A stretch of DNA of 64,000 nucleotides from Acidobacteriaceae bacterium (lineage in GTDB: Bacteria; Acidobacteriota; Terriglobia; Bryobacterales; Bryobacteraceae). Both the position numbers and the translations under genes were made by a program. Below are positions 60,534-64,000 of the stretch, one piece after another. The stretch spans positions 62,001 through 126,000 of the forward strand of contig JAFAYL010000048.1 in the NCBI GenBank assembly GCA_019240405.1, in the 5' to 3' direction. The notes under the pieces were generated by a model. It ran no database searches. It was not told the DNA's origin and worked only from the letters and a program-made list of their open reading frames with translations. The stretch's first letter is position 1; every line of letters begins with the position of its first letter.

Positions 60534-61300
60534 CGCACTTAGATCGCATCCTCTCTCAGGTGATTTCGCTGGCGAAACTCCCCGGTAATAGGCGCCGGAA
60601 CGAGGTCGCGAAGGAATTACGCACCCACCTCGATGATCTCGCAGAGGACGCGCGATCCCAGGGCTATGATGACGACACCGCTGCCCGGATCGTAAGGATG
60701 CGGTTTGGTGACCCGGAGGAGGTCGCCGCGGCGTTCATTTCTGTGTACAAGCCGGAGCGATTGGCGAGGCGCATTCTTCAGTCGACCATACTGATGACCG
60801 TTTCCACCGTGGCCGTGGTGGTTGTGATCGGTACGGTGCAGTCGATCGCCGCAGTTTGTACTGCGAGCTCAATGGTACCGACGTTGCGGGATATTTCTCG
60901 GGAAGTCTTTGGCTTCACTGCGATTGCGTCGGGCTATTGCAGTCTTTACGCCGGAGAGCGGCTCTTTCCGGCCTCTCTTCCGAGGGCGCTTTTGCCAAGC
61001 GTCTCCTTTGGGTTATTGCTCGCCGTCGTTTTCGGTTGGCTGATCCCGCAACATGCGGGAATGCCGTTGGCTGCCTTCACAAGCGCCGCCTCCGGTCGCC
61101 TGCTTCAGCGCGTCGAAATACCGTTCCTATGGTTCGCCGGAACGGCACTGCCGCTGCTGATTGCATGGGCATTGTTTGGGCCTCTAATTCCTGGCTGGGA
61201 ATTCCCTTGGTTGGTATGGTTTGGCGTAACGGTTTCCTGTAAGGCACTTCGAGAAATTGTTCGGCTCTTTGAAAGAGCTTTTGTCGAGGACTGTGCGTAA
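60530..61300 (+). CDS. Permease-prefix-domain membrane protein
   Basis: A 256-residue protein from GTG 60530. The N-terminal soluble part (about 1-70; RRRNEVAKELRTHLDDLAED, then RMRFGDPEEVAAAFISVY) matches the permease-prefix domain found before ADOP and related permeases. After it come about five or six membrane helices (ILMTVSTVAVVVVIGTV, then ALLPSVSFGLLLAVVFGWLI and others). No catalytic residues are recognised. PadR-coupled membrane proteins of this type are common in Acidobacteria and may be sensors or transporters. Function is unknown. Confidence 0.82.
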   Translation: MTHLDRILSQVISLAKLPGNRRRNEVAKELRTHLDDLAEDARSQGYDDDTAARIVRMRFGDPEEVAAAFISVYKPERLARRILQSTILMTVSTVAVVVVIGTVQSIAAVCTASSMVPTLRDISREVFGFTAIASGYCSLYAGERLFPASLPRALLPSVSFGLLLAVVFGWLIPQHAGMPLAAFTSAASGRLLQRVEIPFLWFAGTALPLLIAWALFGPLIPGWEFPWLVWFGVTVSCKALREIVRLFERAFVEDCA

Positions 61301-61365
61301 CCGAGAGCACTGGCCACGTCCAATCCGCTTGGCCGCAGACGTTCATGCACGCTGCCGAGAACTTA

Positions 61366-61446
61366 CGATGGCCCGGCAGGAATCTAAATCTCCACTTTTG
61401 GAGTTTCTGGAGCCGCTGCTGGCAGCGGCGGCAATGGTCTCGCCGG
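61366..61446. repeat. 80-bp dispersed repeat, copy B
   Basis: Direct imperfect copy of the repeat at 59379-59458, one base longer. It covers the stop codon (61384-61386) and the last codons of glgB on the minus strand, so the GlgB C-terminus (RPLPPLPAAAPETPKVEI) is repeat-encoded. In copy A the same reading is kept except for a 1-base loss (RPLPPLPPAT, then ESPKLEI). Confidence 0.85.
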
Positions 61447-63621
61447 CTTAAAAACAACAACGCCGAGCGGAGGAAGCACGAGCCTGGCTGATGCGGGTCT
61501 TCCGTGCGAAGGCGTTGTTTCTGCGTTCACGTAACCGCCGTTTCCCATGTTGCTGCCGCCGAACATCTCGGCATCTGAGTTAAATATCTCCCGGTGTACG
61601 CCTGCTTCCGGCATTCCGATGCGATATCCCAGGTGCGGAGTCGGAGTGAAATTGCATGCAAAAACTAAATAGTCTTCGCGCCGTTTCGCGCGGCGGATGA
61701 ATGAAACAATCGAATTCTGAGAGTCGTGGAAATCAATCCATTCAAAGCCCCAGCCCTGGAAATCAATCTCGTAGAGAGAGGGCTCGCTTCGATAAAGCTG
61801 ATTTAAAGCAGCGCAGAAGGCCTGGAAACGCCGGTGTATCTCGTGATCTAGTAGCCACCATTCCACCTCGCCTTCATAATTCCATTCGGCGGTCTGGCCG
61901 ATCTCGGCGCCCATGAAGAGAAGTTTTTTGCCGGGATGGCCGTACATGTAGCTCAAAAAAGCGCGGCAGTTGGCAAAGCGCTGCCACTCATCGCCGGGCA
62001 TCTTGCTCAAAAGGGCTCGTTTCCCGTAAACCACTTCGTCATGCGAAATCGGAAGCACAAAATTCTCGGTGAACGCATACACCATGCTGAACGTGATGTC
62101 GTTCTGGTGATATTTCCGATAAACGGGATCTTTCGAAAAGTAGAGGAGCATGTCGTGCATCCAGCCCATGTTCCACTTCATCGTGAAGCCGAGGCCGTTC
62201 AAATAAGTGGGGCGCGAGACGCCGGAAAATGCGGTGGACTCTTCCGCAACGGTCACCACTCCTGGAACCGTATGAACAAGCTCATTTGTCTTGCGCAAAA
62301 AATCGATCGCCTCTAAGTTCTCGTTTCCACCAAACATGTTCGGCACCCATTCGCCGGGCTTGCGTGAGTAGTCGAGGTACAACATGGAAGCAACCGCGTC
62401 GACGCGCAACCCGTCGATGTGATACTCCTTCACCCAAAACATCGCGTTCGACATCAAGAATGAGCGGACTTCGTTCCTGCCGTAGTTGAAGATCAGCGTG
62501 CCCCAGTCTCTGTGTTGGCCTAGCCGCGGATCTTCGTGCTCGTAAAGCGCAGTGCCGTCGAAATACGCGAGTCCGTGCGCGTCTTTGGGGAAATGCGCCG
62601 GCACCCAGTCCATAATCACTCCGATCCCGGCTTCGTGACAGCAATCCACGAAGTACATGAAATCCTGCGGCGATCCATAGCGGGCGGTCGGCGCGAAATA
62701 TCCGATCACCTGATAGCCCCATGAGGGCGCGTAAGGATGCTCGGCAATGGGCATCAGCTCGATGTGGGTGTAGCCCATCTCTTTGGCATAAGCCGGCAGT
62801 TTACTCCCGAGCTGGCGATAATTTAGCGGCTGGTGAAGTTCGCCCTTGAGCCACGATCCGAGATGAACTTCGTAAACGGATATCGGGCTTTCGAGAAGTT
62901 TCGTCTTGGCGCGCTCGTCCATCCACTTCTGGTCGTTCCATGTGTAGGTTTCAAGCGTGTTGACAAGCGAAGCAGACTTGGGAGGAACTTCCATCCCGAA
63001 ACCATAGGGATCGCACTTCATCTGGCTGTAGCCACGGAAACGTGACTTGACGCCATATTTGTAAGGCGCCTCGGGCTGTACGCCAGGAATGAAGATTTCC
63101 CAAATCCCGCCGGTGCGAGCGCGCATGGGATGCCGTCGCAGATCCCAATCGTTGAAGCTTCCTACGACGCTGACCACAATCGCATTCGGCGCCCAGACAG
63201 CAAACCGCGTTCCAGTGATGCCGTTTATGGTCATCACGTGAGCGCCGAACGATCGGTACGCCTCGTAGTTAGTTCCCTCTCCAAAAATGTGCAAGTCGAA
63301 GTCACTGAGAAGAAGATCTTGAAACCGGTAGGGATCGTCTAACTCGGAAACTTTGTCAGTGTAGTCGGTGATTCTGAATTTGTAGGAAGATGGTTCGGAA
63401 GCAAGTCGCGCCGTAAACAAACCCGCCAAATGAATGCGATCCATCGCTACTTGCTTGCCATTCGCGACCAGCTCTACCCGTTTCGCTTGTGGCAAAAATG
63501 CTCGAATCTCCCATTGCGTGGTTTTCGATTTCCCGTTGCCGGTGACAGCGTGCGGCCCCAAAATGCGAAACGGATCGCCGTGGTAACCCCCGGTTATCGC
63601 TTCAATCTCGTGATCGGTCAT
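61384..63621 (-). CDS. glgB: 1,4-alpha-glucan branching enzyme
   Basis: A 745-residue cytoplasmic glycogen-branching enzyme. The N-terminal CBM48 region (about 20-230; GTRFAVWAPNAIVVSVVGSF) precedes the GH13 barrel. The catalytic residues are visible in GLRVDAVASML (nucleophile Asp), VTVAEEST (acid/base Glu) and PISHDEVVYGK (third Asp). The DVPAHFP-like segment reads DWVPAHFPKD. It makes the alpha-1,6 branch points of glycogen. The last 18 residues (RPLPPLPAAAPETPKVEI) are encoded by a dispersed repeat and look unrelated to the GlgB tail. It is divergent from the adenosine deaminase-like gene by 29 bases. Confidence 0.95.
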   Translation of the reverse strand: MTDHEIEAITGGYHGDPFRILGPHAVTGNGKSKTTQWEIRAFLPQAKRVELVANGKQVAMDRIHLAGLFTARLASEPSSYKFRITDYTDKVSELDDPYRFQDLLLSDFDLHIFGEGTNYEAYRSFGAHVMTINGITGTRFAVWAPNAIVVSVVGSFNDWDLRRHPMRARTGGIWEIFIPGVQPEAPYKYGVKSRFRGYSQMKCDPYGFGMEVPPKSASLVNTLETYTWNDQKWMDERAKTKLLESPISVYEVHLGSWLKGELHQPLNYRQLGSKLPAYAKEMGYTHIELMPIAEHPYAPSWGYQVIGYFAPTARYGSPQDFMYFVDCCHEAGIGVIMDWVPAHFPKDAHGLAYFDGTALYEHEDPRLGQHRDWGTLIFNYGRNEVRSFLMSNAMFWVKEYHIDGLRVDAVASMLYLDYSRKPGEWVPNMFGGNENLEAIDFLRKTNELVHTVPGVVTVAEESTAFSGVSRPTYLNGLGFTMKWNMGWMHDMLLYFSKDPVYRKYHQNDITFSMVYAFTENFVLPISHDEVVYGKRALLSKMPGDEWQRFANCRAFLSYMYGHPGKKLLFMGAEIGQTAEWNYEGEVEWWLLDHEIHRRFQAFCAALNQLYRSEPSLYEIDFQGWGFEWIDFHDSQNSIVSFIRRAKRREDYLVFACNFTPTPHLGYRIGMPEAGVHREIFNSDAEMFGGSNMGNGGYVNAETTPSHGRPASARLVLPPLGVVVFKPARPLPPLPAAAPETPKVEI

Positions 63622-63650
63622 GGCACGTTTATTATGTCAGGGGAGCGCAG

Positions 63651-64000
63651 GTGACGGAGCTCGAAGAGTTCATCTGGAGATTGCCGAAAACTGAGCTTCA
63701 TGTGCACTTAGAAGGCTCGCTTGAGGCGGAAACGATTCAGGAACTTGATCCCTCCCTCACCGCGCAGATGATTCGCGAAAATCTCGAATACAGCGATTTC
63801 GCTGGGTTCATAAAGGCGTTCGTGTGGGCCACTCGCAGGCTGAACACGCCGGATGCCTATGCGCTGGCGGCGCGCCGGCTGTTAGAAAAGCTGGCATCGC
63901 AGAACGTTTCCTACGCGGAGATCACGTTATCGGCCGGGGTCATTCTTTGGAAAGGGGAAGACATCGAGCCTATCTTTGAGGCGCTCCGCAGGGAGGCTGA
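63651..64000 (+). CDS. Adenosine deaminase-like protein, 5' part
   Basis: Starts at GTG 63651 after GGGGAGCGCAG and runs off the right edge, giving 116 residues. The start LPKTELHVHLEGSLEAETI carries the HxH zinc-binding motif of adenosine or adenine deaminases (amidohydrolase superfamily). The remaining ligands lie beyond the window. These enzymes hydrolyse adenosine to inosine and ammonia or related purines. It is divergent from glgB. Confidence 0.88.
   Translation, partial: MTELEEFIWRLPKTELHVHLEGSLEAETIQELDPSLTAQMIRENLEYSDFAGFIKAFVWATRRLNTPDAYALAARRLLEKLASQNVSYAEITLSAGVILWKGEDIEPIFEALRREA

Noticed and set aside
59379-61446. Composite transposon flanked by the 80-bp repeats
   Set aside because: No transposase lies between the copies and no terminal inverted repeats or target duplications were found; the repeat looks like a dispersed element.

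Overview
The window looks like a chromosomal segment of a soil Acidobacteriota (Acidobacteriia/Terriglobia-like) bacterium. The signs are family-level. There is an 830-residue-class duplicated MacB/FtsX permease of the ADOP type, a VWFA-related secreted protein, and two giant Oar-like TonB-dependent receptors with carboxypeptidase-regulatory N-termini. There is also a PadR regulator coupled to a permease-prefix membrane protein. Coding density is high, GC content is moderate, and I see no tRNA, rRNA or CRISPR array.

Layout. 1-5.1 kb: C-terminus of a serine hydrolase, a coiled-coil protein of unknown function and TonB receptor 1. 5.1-10 kb: one very large minus-strand gene for an SF1 helicase fused to a Vsr/DUF559-like nuclease domain, the best defence candidate here. 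10-25.9 kb: mostly core and housekeeping genes. These are the ADOP permease, a PIN toxin-antitoxin pair, malate dehydrogenase, a SET methyltransferase, a BON lipoprotein, a LuxR regulator, an SPL-like radical SAM protein, an SDR, DedA, PpiD, a CocE hydrolase, cytidylate kinase, an ECF sigma/anti-sigma pair and DinB. 25.9-26.3 kb: a gene-free stretch with four strong hairpins, a candidate non-coding RNA. 26.3-36 kb: a haem-binding CxxCH protein, a Tat-exported phosphoesterase-cupredoxin fusion, TonB receptor 2 divergent from an XRE/periplasmic-binding-like regulator, and an orphan 1097-residue phage-tail-like protein.

36.1-42.6 kb is an accessory island. Both outer ends carry inverted arrays of the same 22-23 bp repeat, typical of IS21-family ends. 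istA and istB lie at one end and both are broken by frameshifts, with a nonsense codon in istA as well. Inside is an AraC-controlled minus-strand operon (VOC dioxygenase, cupin, a frameshifted small gene, a 33-codon ORF, a truncated carboxymuconolactone-decarboxylase gene) and a GNAT remnant.

42.6-50.4 kb: an MFS exporter, then a complete pqqABCDE operon. pqqA is only 25 codons long and overlaps no longer ORF. The pqqB-pqqC-pqqD-pqqE junctions are ATGA-type overlaps. An osmoprotectant-type ABC permease and binding protein follow, then an FtsX/LolD-type exporter pair. 50.4-64 kb: a coiled-coil protein, a retropepsin-like protein, penicillin acylase, XdhC, three small proteins, RmlD, a VWA protein, an AlkA-like glycosylase, a PadR module, GlgB and the start of an adenosine deaminase-like gene. 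Two copies of an 80-bp repeat, 2 kb apart, supply the C-terminal codons of the AlkA-like protein on one strand and of GlgB on the other.

All assignments come from reading the sequence. No database search was possible, so family names rest on motif recognition.
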